NCBI GenBank assembly: GCA_964443225.1
Contig: CAYUCC010000005.1
Coordinates: forward strand, 1-64,000
DNA: 64,000 nucleotides
Direction: 5' to 3'
From: SSC4 sp964443225
Lineage (GTDB): Bacteria; Chloroflexota; Anaerolineae; SSC4; Amarolineaceae
Shown here: piece after piece, positions 52,605 to 61,317 of the stretch
Layout of the letters: every line of letters starts with the position of its first letter
Numbering within the stretch: the stretch's first letter is position 1
Program-made: the position numbers and the translations under genes
Notes under the pieces: model-generated
The model's input: the letters and a program-made list of their open reading frames with translations, nothing else
Databases searched by the model: none
What the model was told of the DNA's origin: nothing

Positions 52605-54065
52605 ATGAAACGAACTTGGATTATTATCGGGGTGTTGGTTGTGATCGTAGGGGGCAGTTTGCTGGTATGGCGTGCAATGGCCCAGGCACAGACAGATCAA
52701 ACACCCACGTACGACACCATCACGGCAGCGCGAGACTCGCTGTTGTCGGCGATCAGTGCAACTGGCACCATCGAACCCGATGCCCTGGTCTCGCTTGGCT
52801 TCAAGGGTGTGGGCCGCGTCGCTGATGTGGCCGTAACCCAGGGCCAGCAGGTGCAGGTGGGTGACGTACTGGCCCAGCTGGACGATGCAGAGCTCAAATT
52901 AGCCGTTGCCCAGGCCGAGGCCGGTCTGGCCAGCGCCAAAGCCAACCTGGCGCAGCTCACCAAACAGGCGCGTGCTGAGGATATTGCGGCGGCCGAGGCG
53001 GCTGTTCAGAGTGCCCAGGCCACCGTCAAGAGTGCCGAGGCCGGCCTGGCCAGCGCCCGCGCCGCTTTCAACAAACTGGAGCGCGGGAGCACCGACAACG
53101 AAAAGAAGGTGGCCGCCGCCAACCTCGAACGCGCGCGTGTGGCCCTGGAGCAGGCGCAGGCCGCCTACGATCGTGTCGCTTCCTCGCCGGAGATTGGACT
53201 CCTGCCGCAGTCCGGCAACCTGCAGCGCGCGACCATCGATTACGAACAGGCCAAAGCGCAGTACGACATTACCACTGCCGGCGCCGATGCCGCGCAGCGC
53301 GCCCAGGCCCAGGCCGCAATTGCGCAGTCCGAAGCAGCAATGACCAGTGCCAAAGCTCAGGTGGCGCAGGCACAGGCCTCGCTGGCCAAACTGCGCGAAG
53401 GCGCCTCGCGCGAACAGATCGCCGTGACCGAAGCGCAGGTCAAACAGGCTGAAACGGCACTGGCCCAGGCACGACTGAACCTGGACAACACGGTGTTGAA
53501 GTCGCCCATTGCGGGCACCGTAGCCGAAATCAACGTCAAGGTGGGTGAACTGCCCAATGCTGCGCGCCCCGCACTCGTCATCATCAACACCGATCCCTTC
53601 CACCTGGATGTAGACGTGGATGAAATCGACATTGGCCAGCTCGCCGCTGGTCAGACAGCCAACGTGACCCTGGAAGCTCTGCCCAACGCCGTTGTCACGG
53701 GTAAGGTCGATCGCATCTCACCCACTGCGCAGATCGAAGGGGGTGTCACGTCCTACGCGGTGCGCATCATCCTGGACCTGACGGACGCCGCGCTGCGTGC
53801 TGGCATGAGCGGCACGGCAAACATCACGACAGCTGAAGTGGACAACGTCATCGTCTTGCCCAACCGCGCGATCCAGGTCGACCAAAATGCTGGCACCAAC
53901 TACGTGGAGAAACTGGTGGACGGTGTCCCGCAGCGAGTGACAGTGCGGGTGGGCATGCGCAATGAGGGTCAAACCGAGATCGTGGAAGGTGTTGCCGAAG
54001 GTGACGTGATCATCCTCCCCAACACCAGTGCCAGCGAGCAGCTGCGCAGCACCTTCGGATTCTAA
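52605..54065 (+). CDS. MacA/YknX-like membrane-fusion adaptor (HlyD family)
   Basis: 486 residues. N-terminal membrane helix (5-25), lipoyl-half and beta-barrel domains around a very long helical hairpin (about 95-290) rich in Ala/Gln repeats ('AQAEAGLASAKANLAQLTKQ', 'AQAAIAQSEAAMTSAKAQVAQAQASLAKL'), then 'LKSPIAGTVAEINVKVGELP' closing the lipoyl domain and 'VLPNRAIQVDQNAGTNYVEKL' in the membrane-proximal domain. Connects the ABC transporter to the outside. The ATG at 52605 is the first near the helix; upstream codons overlap the Yip1 gene. The ribosome-binding site is weak. The next gene starts 42 bp downstream. Confidence 0.9.
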   Translation: MKRTWIIIGVLVVIVGGSLLVWRAMAQAQTDQTPTYDTITAARDSLLSAISATGTIEPDALVSLGFKGVGRVADVAVTQGQQVQVGDVLAQLDDAELKLAVAQAEAGLASAKANLAQLTKQARAEDIAAAEAAVQSAQATVKSAEAGLASARAAFNKLERGSTDNEKKVAAANLERARVALEQAQAAYDRVASSPEIGLLPQSGNLQRATIDYEQAKAQYDITTAGADAAQRAQAQAAIAQSEAAMTSAKAQVAQAQASLAKLREGASREQIAVTEAQVKQAETALAQARLNLDNTVLKSPIAGTVAEINVKVGELPNAARPALVIINTDPFHLDVDVDEIDIGQLAAGQTANVTLEALPNAVVTGKVDRISPTAQIEGGVTSYAVRIILDLTDAALRAGMSGTANITTAEVDNVIVLPNRAIQVDQNAGTNYVEKLVDGVPQRVTVRVGMRNEGQTEIVEGVAEGDVIILPNTSASEQLRSTFGF

Positions 54066-54107
54066 CCGGCACGTCACCATGCGGCGTGCTTGCGGTGGAG
54101 ATAGATC

Positions 54108-54896
54108 ATGGCAACGAGCAATGAGGCTGGCAAGCCAGTCATCGAAATCAAAAACATCAGCAAAGTCTATCACATGGGTGACATGGAAGTCAACGCCTTG
54201 AACGGCGTGTCGCTTGTGGTCGGCCAGGGTGACATGGTGTCGATCATGGGCCCGTCTGGTTCGGGCAAGTCGACGCTGATGAACATCATCGGCTGCCTGG
54301 ACCAGCCAACCGATGGTGCCTACCTGCTGGACGGCACCGACGTGGCGACCCTCAACGACGATCAATTGGCGGAAATTCGCAATCGTAAGATTGGCTTTGT
54401 CTTTCAAAACTTCAACCTGCTGCCGCGCACGACGGCCCTGCAAAACGTCGAACTCCCCCTGATCTACGCTGGCGCAAATGGCCGGCGCCAGCGCGCAGAG
54501 GCGGCGCTGCGCGCCGTGGGGTTAGGTGATCGCATTTTGCACCGCCCCAACGAGCTGTCGGGGGGCCAACAGCAGCGCGTGGCGATTGCGCGCGCCCTCA
54601 TCACCGATCCAGCTATCATTCTGGCCGACGAACCGACCGGCAACCTGGACTCCAAGTCGGGTGCCGAAATCATGGGCATCTTTCAACATCTGAACGAAGA
54701 ACAGGGCATCACGATCGTCTTCGTTACCCATGAGCCAGACATCGCCGAACACACACGCCGCATCATCCGCCTGCGCGACGGCCTGATCGAGTCCGACAAC
54801 CGCGTGGCGCACCAGCGGCGCGCTGCCGATCGCGCCTACACCCGCGGCCTGCGTGACCTGATCGGGGGCACCAGCAACGGGGGAGAAACCTCATGA
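54108..54896 (+). CDS. ABC transporter ATPase (MacB/LolD/YknY-like)
   Basis: 262 residues. Walker A 'GPSGSGKST' (about 45-53), Q-loop 'FVFQNFNLLPRTTALQNVELPL', signature 'LSGGQQQRVAIARAL', Walker B 'IILADEPTGNLD' and H-loop 'VFVTHEPD' are all intact. The MacB/LolD type drives mechanotransmission rather than classic import. The C-terminal extension (about 230-262) is polar. ATGA overlap with the permease gene. With adaptor and Yip1 protein it resembles YknWXYZ of Bacillus, so export of a toxic peptide or lipid is a reasonable but unproven guess. Confidence 0.95.
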   Translation: MATSNEAGKPVIEIKNISKVYHMGDMEVNALNGVSLVVGQGDMVSIMGPSGSGKSTLMNIIGCLDQPTDGAYLLDGTDVATLNDDQLAEIRNRKIGFVFQNFNLLPRTTALQNVELPLIYAGANGRRQRAEAALRAVGLGDRILHRPNELSGGQQQRVAIARALITDPAIILADEPTGNLDSKSGAEIMGIFQHLNEEQGITIVFVTHEPDIAEHTRRIIRLRDGLIESDNRVAHQRRAADRAYTRGLRDLIGGTSNGGETS

Positions 54897-56140
54897 GCTT
54901 GAGCGAAGCCCTGCGCGTGGCCTTGCGCGCCCTGTCAGCCAACAAATTACGTTCGATCCTCACCATGCTCGGCATCATCATCGGGGTGGGTGCGGTCATC
55001 ACCCTGCTCTCGGTGGGACGCGGTGTCGAACGGTATGTCACCAGCCAGTTTCAGAGTATTGGCTCCAACCTGCTCTTCGTTGTACCGGGCCAGCTCAACA
55101 GCGCCGGTCCCCCGCGCGCCGCCGGCATGGGCACCTCCACACTGACCATGAGCGACGTCGAAGCACTACGTGATCCGTCGCGCACACCCGACGTCCTGGC
55201 ACTGGCCCCCGAACTCACGCGATTCACCGCGGTGACCGCCGGCAAACGCGAGGCATTGCCCCAGGTGGGCGGTGTCGAACCGGCGTATGCCTCGGTGCGC
55301 AACTGGAAGATCGCCGCTGGCCGTTTCATCAGCCCCGAAGACGTTATCGGACACTCGCGCGTGGCGGTCATCGGGCAATCGGTCGTGAACAAGCTGTTTC
55401 CCGACAACCAGCCCGTGGCCAACCAGACGATCAAAATCAACGACATTCCTTTCCGCGTGATCGGCGTGCTCGAAAAACGGGGTGGCAGTGGTTTTGGTGA
55501 CGAAGACAACCAGATCTTCGTGCCGATCACCACCGCCCAATCGCGCCTGTTCCCCAATCGAACGACCAGCGGCGATTACCGCGTATCGGTCATTTATGCG
55601 CAAGCCGCGTCTGAAGACCTCATGGACGAAGCCGCCGACCAGATCGCCCAGGTCCTGCGCGAAACCCACGACATCACCTACAGCAACGATGACGATTTTA
55701 CCGTGATCAGCCAGGCCGATCTGATCAGTATCTTTGGTCAAATCACCGGGGTGCTCACCCTGTTCCTGGGGGCGATTGCGGGCATCTCCCTGCTGGTTGG
55801 GGGGATCGGCATCATGAACATCATGCTCGTCTCTGTGACCGAGCGCACACGGGAGATCGGGATCCGTAAAGCAGTAGGGGCCAAACGGCGCGACGTGCTC
55901 ACCCAGTTTTTGCTCGAAGCCGTGGTTCTCTCGTTGATTGGTGGTTTCATCGGTATCGCCCTCGGCGCGTTGGGTGCCTACGTCGTCTCCCTGCTGCAGT
56001 CCGATTTCCAGACCTACGTAACCCTGGACTCGATTCTGTTGGCAACGGGGTTCTCGGCCGCGGTCGGGCTGTTTTTTGGCATCTACCCGGCCACACGCGC
56101 CGCGCGCCTCAACCCCATCGATGCCCTGCGCTACGAATGA
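54893..56140 (+). CDS. MacB/YknZ-like ABC transporter permease (FtsX family)
   Basis: 415 residues. First helix about 18-40 ('NKLRSILTMLGIIIGVGAVITLLSVG'), a large extracytoplasmic MacB_PCD domain (about 45-260), then three helices (about 283-310, 335-365, 375-400) with the FtsX core 'GGIGIMNIMLVSVTERTREIGIRKAVGAKRRDVLTQFLLEAVVLSLIGG' and the end 'YPATRAARLNPIDALRYE'. Starts inside the ATPase stop (ATGA). Last gene of the efflux operon. Confidence 0.95.
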   Translation: MSLSEALRVALRALSANKLRSILTMLGIIIGVGAVITLLSVGRGVERYVTSQFQSIGSNLLFVVPGQLNSAGPPRAAGMGTSTLTMSDVEALRDPSRTPDVLALAPELTRFTAVTAGKREALPQVGGVEPAYASVRNWKIAAGRFISPEDVIGHSRVAVIGQSVVNKLFPDNQPVANQTIKINDIPFRVIGVLEKRGGSGFGDEDNQIFVPITTAQSRLFPNRTTSGDYRVSVIYAQAASEDLMDEAADQIAQVLRETHDITYSNDDDFTVISQADLISIFGQITGVLTLFLGAIAGISLLVGGIGIMNIMLVSVTERTREIGIRKAVGAKRRDVLTQFLLEAVVLSLIGGFIGIALGALGAYVVSLLQSDFQTYVTLDSILLATGFSAAVGLFFGIYPATRAARLNPIDALRYE

Positions 56141-56149
56141 TAGGGGTTG

Positions 56150-56220
56150 GACGGGTTGCCACAGAGGACGCAGAGAACACAGAGTGACGGGTACGGCCTG
56201 TTGTGTGTTCCGTGTGTACA
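56150..56220. repeat. CCACAGAGG/ACACAGAG intergenic repeat
   Basis: TTGCCACAGAGGACGCAGAG followed by AACACAGAGTG, and then a partly complementary TTGTGTGTTCCGTGTGTACAC half. It resembles a short dispersed intergenic repeat; no coding potential. It lies just after the permease stop. Confidence 0.5.
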
Positions 56221-56245
56221 CCGGGTAGTGCGCATCGCTGTTCTG

Positions 56246-56295
56246 GGGCAACGGATGAACGAATGCCACGCGGCCCATTCGTTCATCCGTTGCCC
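56246..56295. repeat. perfect 20-bp inverted repeat
   Basis: Arms 56246-56265 and 56276-56295 (core GGATGAACGAATG) are perfectly complementary with a 10-nt loop. No T run follows, so it may be a strong mRNA 3' hairpin after the efflux operon or a REP-like element rather than an intrinsic terminator. Confidence 0.9.
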
Positions 56296-56367
56296 TATTC
56301 GTAGATGGCCGCGCGCCAGCAACGCGATGCGCCCGTGTCACCGATGCACGGCCAGGTGGGGGGATCG

Positions 56368-57150
56368 ATGGTGATGCGTGTAGATTTCGTGGACATACCA
56401 GGCGGGCCGGTCATCCTGGGGTGGGATCCGGGGGAGCCTGAAGAGCGGCCGCAGCACAACCTGGTCCTGGAGCCTTTCCGCCTGGCGCGGACACCGGTGA
56501 CCAACCTGGCGTACCTGTCGTTCATGGCCGCCGGTGGTTACCAGGAGCTGCGCTACTGGCTGGCGGATGGCTGGAACTGGTTGGCACAAAAATCGATCAC
56601 ACAGCCGGCGTTTTGGGGCGACCCGCAGTTTGGCGGGCCCGATCAGCCCGTAGTGGGTGTCAGCTGGTACGAGGCGGTGGCGTATGCGGCGTGGCTGGGT
56701 GAAAAAAGTGGGCAGCCGACACGGCTGCCCAGCGAAGCCGAATGGGAGCACGCCGCACGCGGCGCATCCGGCCGGCTCTGGCCGTGGGGCGATACCTTTG
56801 TGCCCACGTATGCCAACGTGGCCCAGAGCCAGATCGGCATGCCCAGCGCCGTGGGTGCCTTTCCCGCCGGCGCGACCCCCGAAGGTATCCTCGGTCTGGC
56901 GGGCAATGTCTGGGAATGGACCAGCAGCCGCTGGGGCCGCGCCTGGCAGACACTCGAATATGGCTACCCCTACAACCCATCCGACGGACGCGAAGATCTC
57001 AGCGGCCGTTACGCCCGTGTGATGCGCGGTGGGTCGTGGTTCGATCCCTGGCCGGAGAGCCGCGGCAGCAAACGGGCGCGTTATCTGCCTGGCTCGCGGG
57101 CCAGCAATATCGGGTTTCGGGTTGCAGCCTGGCCGCTTACTGCGCCGTGA
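56368..57150 (+). CDS. formylglycine-generating-enzyme-fold (SUMF1) protein
   Basis: 260 residues. FGE-sulfatase fold: 'FVDIPGGPVILGWDPGEPEERPQHNLVLEPFRLARTPVTNLAYLSFMAAGGY', 'QPVVGVSWYEAVAYAAWLGEKSGQPTRLPSEAEWEHAARG', 'GNVWEWTSSRWG' and 'RVMRGGSWF...GFRVAAW'. The catalytic or copper cysteines of true sulfatase-activating enzymes are absent (no Cys at all in the sequence). It is therefore one of the many non-oxidase members, which act as ligand-binding or hydroxylase-like domains. ATG at 56368 follows AGGTGGGGGGA. Its 3' end overlaps the convergent DUF3048 gene by 14 bp. Confidence 0.88.
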   Translation: MVMRVDFVDIPGGPVILGWDPGEPEERPQHNLVLEPFRLARTPVTNLAYLSFMAAGGYQELRYWLADGWNWLAQKSITQPAFWGDPQFGGPDQPVVGVSWYEAVAYAAWLGEKSGQPTRLPSEAEWEHAARGASGRLWPWGDTFVPTYANVAQSQIGMPSAVGAFPAGATPEGILGLAGNVWEWTSSRWGRAWQTLEYGYPYNPSDGREDLSGRYARVMRGGSWFDPWPESRGSKRARYLPGSRASNIGFRVAAWPLTAP

Positions 57151-58339
57151 CCTGCATGTCCAACGGCACGACCTCGATCCACGTATTGCCCGGCTTCAAC
57201 ATGAGCGGCTGGCCGTCGGCGCCCACGAACAAGAACGGTTCCTGGCGCCCCTGGCGCACCCACTTCCCGCTGTAGGCCTGCCCGTCGCGGTACACGGTCA
57301 GCGGCCCTTCGCCCCACACCTGTATCTCGATCGACCGGTTCACGCCGCGGTCGACCGTGCCGTGCTCCAGGATCAGCGTCGGTACGTGGTTGGCCCCCAG
57401 CACAACGACATTGGCCGCGCTGAGCTGCTGACCGTCCAGCGCATCGGTCTGCGCCGCTCCACCCTGCCAGCGCAGCCAGCGGCCGCTCCCCGCATCGTAA
57501 CGCCACTCGACGCGGTCGGTGCCGGCGGGATACGGCACTTTGAGGTTGGTCACCGCTCGCCCTCCCCCAGGCGCCGCGGGGCTGAAGGCCCAGGCCGCGG
57601 TGGGTTCGGGGCGTTTGTTCCAGCCGCGCTGTTGGGCCACGTTCCAGAGGGTGGCGGTGTTGGCGAAGAGGTTGTGCGGCACCGACACGCTGCGGTCACG
57701 AATGAAGGCTGCCCCATTTCGTGCCTGTTCCAGCACACGCTCGGCGAAGTCCGACTCGTACAGCTTCGTGCGGACCGGCTGCACCCCGCCGGAAAAAGCC
57801 AGCACGGAATCGAAAATGACCGGCCACTCCAGGTCGGGCAGGCGGGCGCTGCGGATCGAGCCCACTTTTTCGGCATCCTGGCTGTGGAAAATGGCCGTCA
57901 TACGCGTCAGGCCAAACTCGACGCGCTGTTCGATCACAACGTCGGCCTTGTTCAGGCCGTGCTGCGGGCGCACGTTTTCGGTGTTCGCCACTTTGACCGC
58001 GATGGGGCGCCGGGTCAAAACGGCTGGATCACCGGGCGCAAGCCCGGTGAACGGCGCCACGTTTGGATCCTGGGCGGGCACGATCACACTTGGCTGCGGT
58101 GTGGCGGTGGGCGTCTCCGTCGGTCCGGGCGTGGGGGTCGCGGTCGGTTCGACGGTTGCGGTGGGTGTGGCGGTAGGCATTGGCGTAGCCTGCGCCACCG
58201 GTTCGGCACGCGGCGTTTTGGTTGGCGTGGCTGTGGGTTCCGGTGCCGCCTGATTACAGCCACCCAGGACGAGCGCCAGGGTGAACAGAACGATCAAAAT
58301 GAACCACTGTGGTTTGAAAAAAGAATTCCAGCTGCGCAT
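57137..58339 (-). CDS. DUF3048 (YerB-like) lipoprotein
   Basis: 400 residues. Lipoprotein signal with lipobox 'LVLGGC' (Cys28), a Thr-Pro-rich spacer (about 35-85), then DUF3048 N-terminal domain ('PFTGLAPGDPAVLTRRPIAVKVANTENVRPQHGLNKADVVIEQRVEFGLTRMTAIFHSQ', about 98-155, and 'VGSIRSARLPDLEW') and C-terminal domain ('VVVLGANHV', 'GVNRSIEIQVWGEGPLTVYRDGQAYSGKW'). Exported and lipid-anchored, a probable LspA substrate. Function of the family is unknown. Last gene of the DUF4032-pyk-ligase operon, 9 bp after the ligase gene. Confidence 0.9.
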   Translation of the reverse strand: MRSWNSFFKPQWFILIVLFTLALVLGGCNQAAPEPTATPTKTPRAEPVAQATPMPTATPTATVEPTATPTPGPTETPTATPQPSVIVPAQDPNVAPFTGLAPGDPAVLTRRPIAVKVANTENVRPQHGLNKADVVIEQRVEFGLTRMTAIFHSQDAEKVGSIRSARLPDLEWPVIFDSVLAFSGGVQPVRTKLYESDFAERVLEQARNGAAFIRDRSVSVPHNLFANTATLWNVAQQRGWNKRPEPTAAWAFSPAAPGGGRAVTNLKVPYPAGTDRVEWRYDAGSGRWLRWQGGAAQTDALDGQQLSAANVVVLGANHVPTLILEHGTVDRGVNRSIEIQVWGEGPLTVYRDGQAYSGKWVRQGRQEPFLFVGADGQPLMLKPGNTWIEVVPLDMQVTAQ

Positions 58340-58348
58340 CGAACTGAA

Positions 58349-59890
58349 TCAAACCTCCAATGTTGGTGCGGCTTCCCGCTCCACCAAACCAGCAGCAACC
58401 GCCAGGCCTGCAATCAGCCAGAACAGGCTGCTCATGTGTGGATAGGTCAGGTTGAAAAGATAATGATCGAAAACACCGGCGACCAGGACACCAGCCAGGG
58501 CACCGATCAAACCCAAAATGATACTATCGCGACCCGACGGTAGACCACGTCGCCAGGTTTGCCACAAGAAAACGAACAACGCACCCACGAAAATCAGAAA
58601 CAGCAGCAAACCCAGGATACCCATCTCTTCGGCCATCAACAAGTAGACGCTGCTGACGCCGATGTAGATATCGATGTCCGGCGTGCCGCTGAAGCCAACT
58701 CCGAACCAGGGGTAGCGGCCAATCAGGATCAGGGCATCTTTGTACTCGCCAAAGCGCATCTGCGTCGCCAGGTCCTCGCCGCGCAGGCCGGCCAGCAGGC
58801 GCGCGACGTAGGGCTGGGCCTGTGGCAGCAGCAGCACCAGACCACCGACCAGACCTGCAACCGCCAGGAGCCGCCGGTATTTGAGCAGTGCCAGCAGCAC
58901 GAGCGCCACACCCAGGCCCATCAGCGCCGAGCGCGAGTAGGTCAGGTAGAGGGCCAGCACCTGCACCGCCAGGATGACTGCCACCCACACGCGCGGCAGC
59001 AGGGGCACGCGGCTGAAGAGCTGAGGGGCGGTCAGACCCGCCGCCAGGATCATCATGCCGCCCAGGACGTTGGGATCGACCGCCAGGCCAATCGCCCGCA
59101 TCGGGTTGGCGGGGTCGTCCTCGATGTAACGCAGCGCACCGTAGCCGCCGGGGTACTGCAGGCGGCCCAGCGCATCCAGCACACGCACCGTCCACGCTTC
59201 GGGAATCACGTAGAACGTCACCGCAATCGCCGCACAGATCCCACCGCCGATGATCAACACGCGCACCAGCCAGTCGACGTCACGCCGCGTACGGATTTCG
59301 TTGACGGCGACAAAAAACAGGGCGATACTGAGCGTCACTTCGACGAACTGGCGAATCACCTGCTGCGTGGGACGCGCGTGCGTCGTGCCCATGACAAAGG
59401 CAAACACGGCCATGCCCAGGAACAACAGAACGATCCCGCCCAGTGGGGAGATGATGAAGTGGCGGTCCTGGCCGGTCGCAATGCGCGCCAGCCAGACGAA
59501 GAAGAGGGCGAGCAGGGCCACGTCCAGGAGAGTTGGCGTGAAGACCAGCTTGAACGGCAGCGCCGCAAATGGCAGGATCCAGATGACCGCAATCAGCACG
59601 ATGAAACCCCAGCGTGTGCTGCGCAGCACCAGGTAGCCGGCGGTGGCGGCCAACGCACCAGCTACGGCATACGTCGGACCCAGGAGTGCCACGTACAGAC
59701 CCAACAGCACCGCCAGCCCCACGGCGAACACCGCCTGGTGGCGCCGGGCCTGTCGCGCGTCGGCCGGCAGCAGCCAGGCTTCCAGGCGGTGGGCCCAGGT
59801 CGCGGTCGTCGTGGCCTGGTCGGCGGGGGTGCCGGCAGTTGCGGGGTGATCGTGGCGCGGTCTGGGGCGTGGCCAGGCACGTACGCTCAT
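58349..59890 (-). CDS. O-antigen ligase family membrane protein
   Basis: 513 residues. Cytoplasmic N terminus of about 45 polar residues, then eleven or more helices. The large outer loop (about 370-420) contains 'GEYKDALILIGRYPWFGVGFSGTPDID' followed by 'VYLLMAEEMGILGLLLFLIFVGALF', the usual Wzy_C signature. The ATG overlaps the pyruvate kinase stop (ATGA), an unusual partner for a glycan enzyme. It could ligate or polymerise a polysaccharide distinct from that of the 33-46 kb operon. Confidence 0.87.
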   Translation of the reverse strand: MSVRAWPRPRPRHDHPATAGTPADQATTTATWAHRLEAWLLPADARQARRHQAVFAVGLAVLLGLYVALLGPTYAVAGALAATAGYLVLRSTRWGFIVLIAVIWILPFAALPFKLVFTPTLLDVALLALFFVWLARIATGQDRHFIISPLGGIVLLFLGMAVFAFVMGTTHARPTQQVIRQFVEVTLSIALFFVAVNEIRTRRDVDWLVRVLIIGGGICAAIAVTFYVIPEAWTVRVLDALGRLQYPGGYGALRYIEDDPANPMRAIGLAVDPNVLGGMMILAAGLTAPQLFSRVPLLPRVWVAVILAVQVLALYLTYSRSALMGLGVALVLLALLKYRRLLAVAGLVGGLVLLLPQAQPYVARLLAGLRGEDLATQMRFGEYKDALILIGRYPWFGVGFSGTPDIDIYIGVSSVYLLMAEEMGILGLLLFLIFVGALFVFLWQTWRRGLPSGRDSIILGLIGALAGVLVAGVFDHYLFNLTYPHMSSLFWLIAGLAVAAGLVEREAAPTLEV

Positions 59891-61317
59891 TCTGAAATCA
59901 CCCGAACCTGCATAAAATCGGTATGGCCAGAGCCGCTGGCCGGTGATCCGGCTGTCACCACCACCCTGTCATCGACTGCCACATGGCCTGCCTGGCGTGC
60001 GGCCTCCAAGGCGTCCGCAATCATCTCATCGGTGCTGTCGGCGCGCGGTGCATGCAGGGGGTAGACACCCCACGACAGCATGAGCTGGCGCTGGGTGCGA
60101 TCCTGCGGGGTCACGGCGACGATCGGCACCAGGGGACGAAAACGTGAGATCATACGCGGCGTGGTGCCGGTCACCGTCGGTGCAATGATCGCCTGTGCCT
60201 GCAGGTCGCGGGCCGTCTCAACCGACGCGTGGGCCATGGCCAGGGTGATGGAGGTCGATTTTTCGGCACGGATTTCCGGCAGACGCCAGGTCAGGCTCTC
60301 TTCGGCCTCGGCCACGATGCGGCGCATCGTTTCTACCGCCTGGACCGGGTAGTGACCGGCAGCGGTTTCACCCGACAGCATCACGGCGTCGGTACCGTCG
60401 AGCACGGCGTTGGCGACGTCGGTGGCTTCGGCGCGGGTGGGTCGCGGGTTACGAATCATCGAATCGAGCATCTGGGTGGCGGTGATCACCGGTTTGCCCA
60501 GGCGGTTGCAGTGACGAATCAGCCGCTTCTGAATCATGGGGACCTCTTCGGCGGGCATCTCGATTCCCAGATCGCCGCGGGCAACCATGATGCCATCGGC
60601 GGCGTCGGCGATTTCTTCGATATTGAGCACCGCCTGCGGCTTTTCGATTTTTGCGACCACCAGGGCTGGCACGTCACCACCGTTATATTTTTCGATCAGC
60701 GCTTTGAGCTGGCGCACTTCATCGGCCGTGCGCACGAACGACAGTGCGATCCAATCGACGTCGTGTGCCAGGGCGAAGCGCAGGTCCTCGCGATCTTTGT
60801 CGGTGATGGCCGGAATGGACAGAGAGGCGTCGGGTAGATTGAGGCCCTTCTTCGATGTCAGCAGCCCACCGGTAATCACGCGGCACGTGATCTCGTCGTG
60901 GGTCGTGGCACGCACTTCGAGCTCGATCAGCCCGTCGTCCAGGAGAATGCGCTCACCGCGGTTCACCACGCTGGGCAGGTCGGCGTATTGAACTGGAACC
61001 AACCCTTTCCGTCCGACGAACGGTGCCGTCGTCAACACCACTTTCGAGCCGGCCGGCAGCTCGACGCCGTCGCCCATATCGCCCACGCGCAGTTTGGGTC
61101 CCTGAAGATCGGCCAGGATGGCAACCGGCCGGCCGACCGCCGCAGCCGCCGCGCGTACGCGGGCGATGTTTTCGGCATGCACGGCGTGCTCGCCGTGTGA
61201 AAAGTTCATACGCGTCACGTCGACACCGGCCTGCAGCAGGCTGGCCAGGATCTGCGGTTCGCGGCTGGCCGGTCCAATCGTTGCCACGATTTTGGTGCGC
61301 AAGTGCGGTGTGGTCAT
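59887..61317 (-). CDS. pyk: pyruvate kinase
   Basis: 476 residues. Converts phosphoenolpyruvate and ADP to pyruvate and ATP. N-terminal 'TKIVATIGPASREPQILASLLQAGVDVTRMNFSHG', B domain (about 70-170), the active-site 'VVAKIEKPQAVLNIEEIADAADGIMVARGDLGIEMP' (lysine and Mg-binding Glu/Asp), 'ATQMLDSMIRNPRPTRAEATDVANAVLDGTDAVMLSGETAAG', and a C-terminal allosteric domain ('PTVTGTTPRMISRFRPLVPIVAVTP'). No PEP-utiliser extension. The ATG overlaps the upstream DUF4032 gene by one base (TGATG). Confidence 0.97.
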   Translation of the reverse strand: MTTPHLRTKIVATIGPASREPQILASLLQAGVDVTRMNFSHGEHAVHAENIARVRAAAAAVGRPVAILADLQGPKLRVGDMGDGVELPAGSKVVLTTAPFVGRKGLVPVQYADLPSVVNRGERILLDDGLIELEVRATTHDEITCRVITGGLLTSKKGLNLPDASLSIPAITDKDREDLRFALAHDVDWIALSFVRTADEVRQLKALIEKYNGGDVPALVVAKIEKPQAVLNIEEIADAADGIMVARGDLGIEMPAEEVPMIQKRLIRHCNRLGKPVITATQMLDSMIRNPRPTRAEATDVANAVLDGTDAVMLSGETAAGHYPVQAVETMRRIVAEAEESLTWRLPEIRAEKSTSITLAMAHASVETARDLQAQAIIAPTVTGTTPRMISRFRPLVPIVAVTPQDRTQRQLMLSWGVYPLHAPRADSTDEMIADALEAARQAGHVAVDDRVVVTAGSPASGSGHTDFMQVRVISE

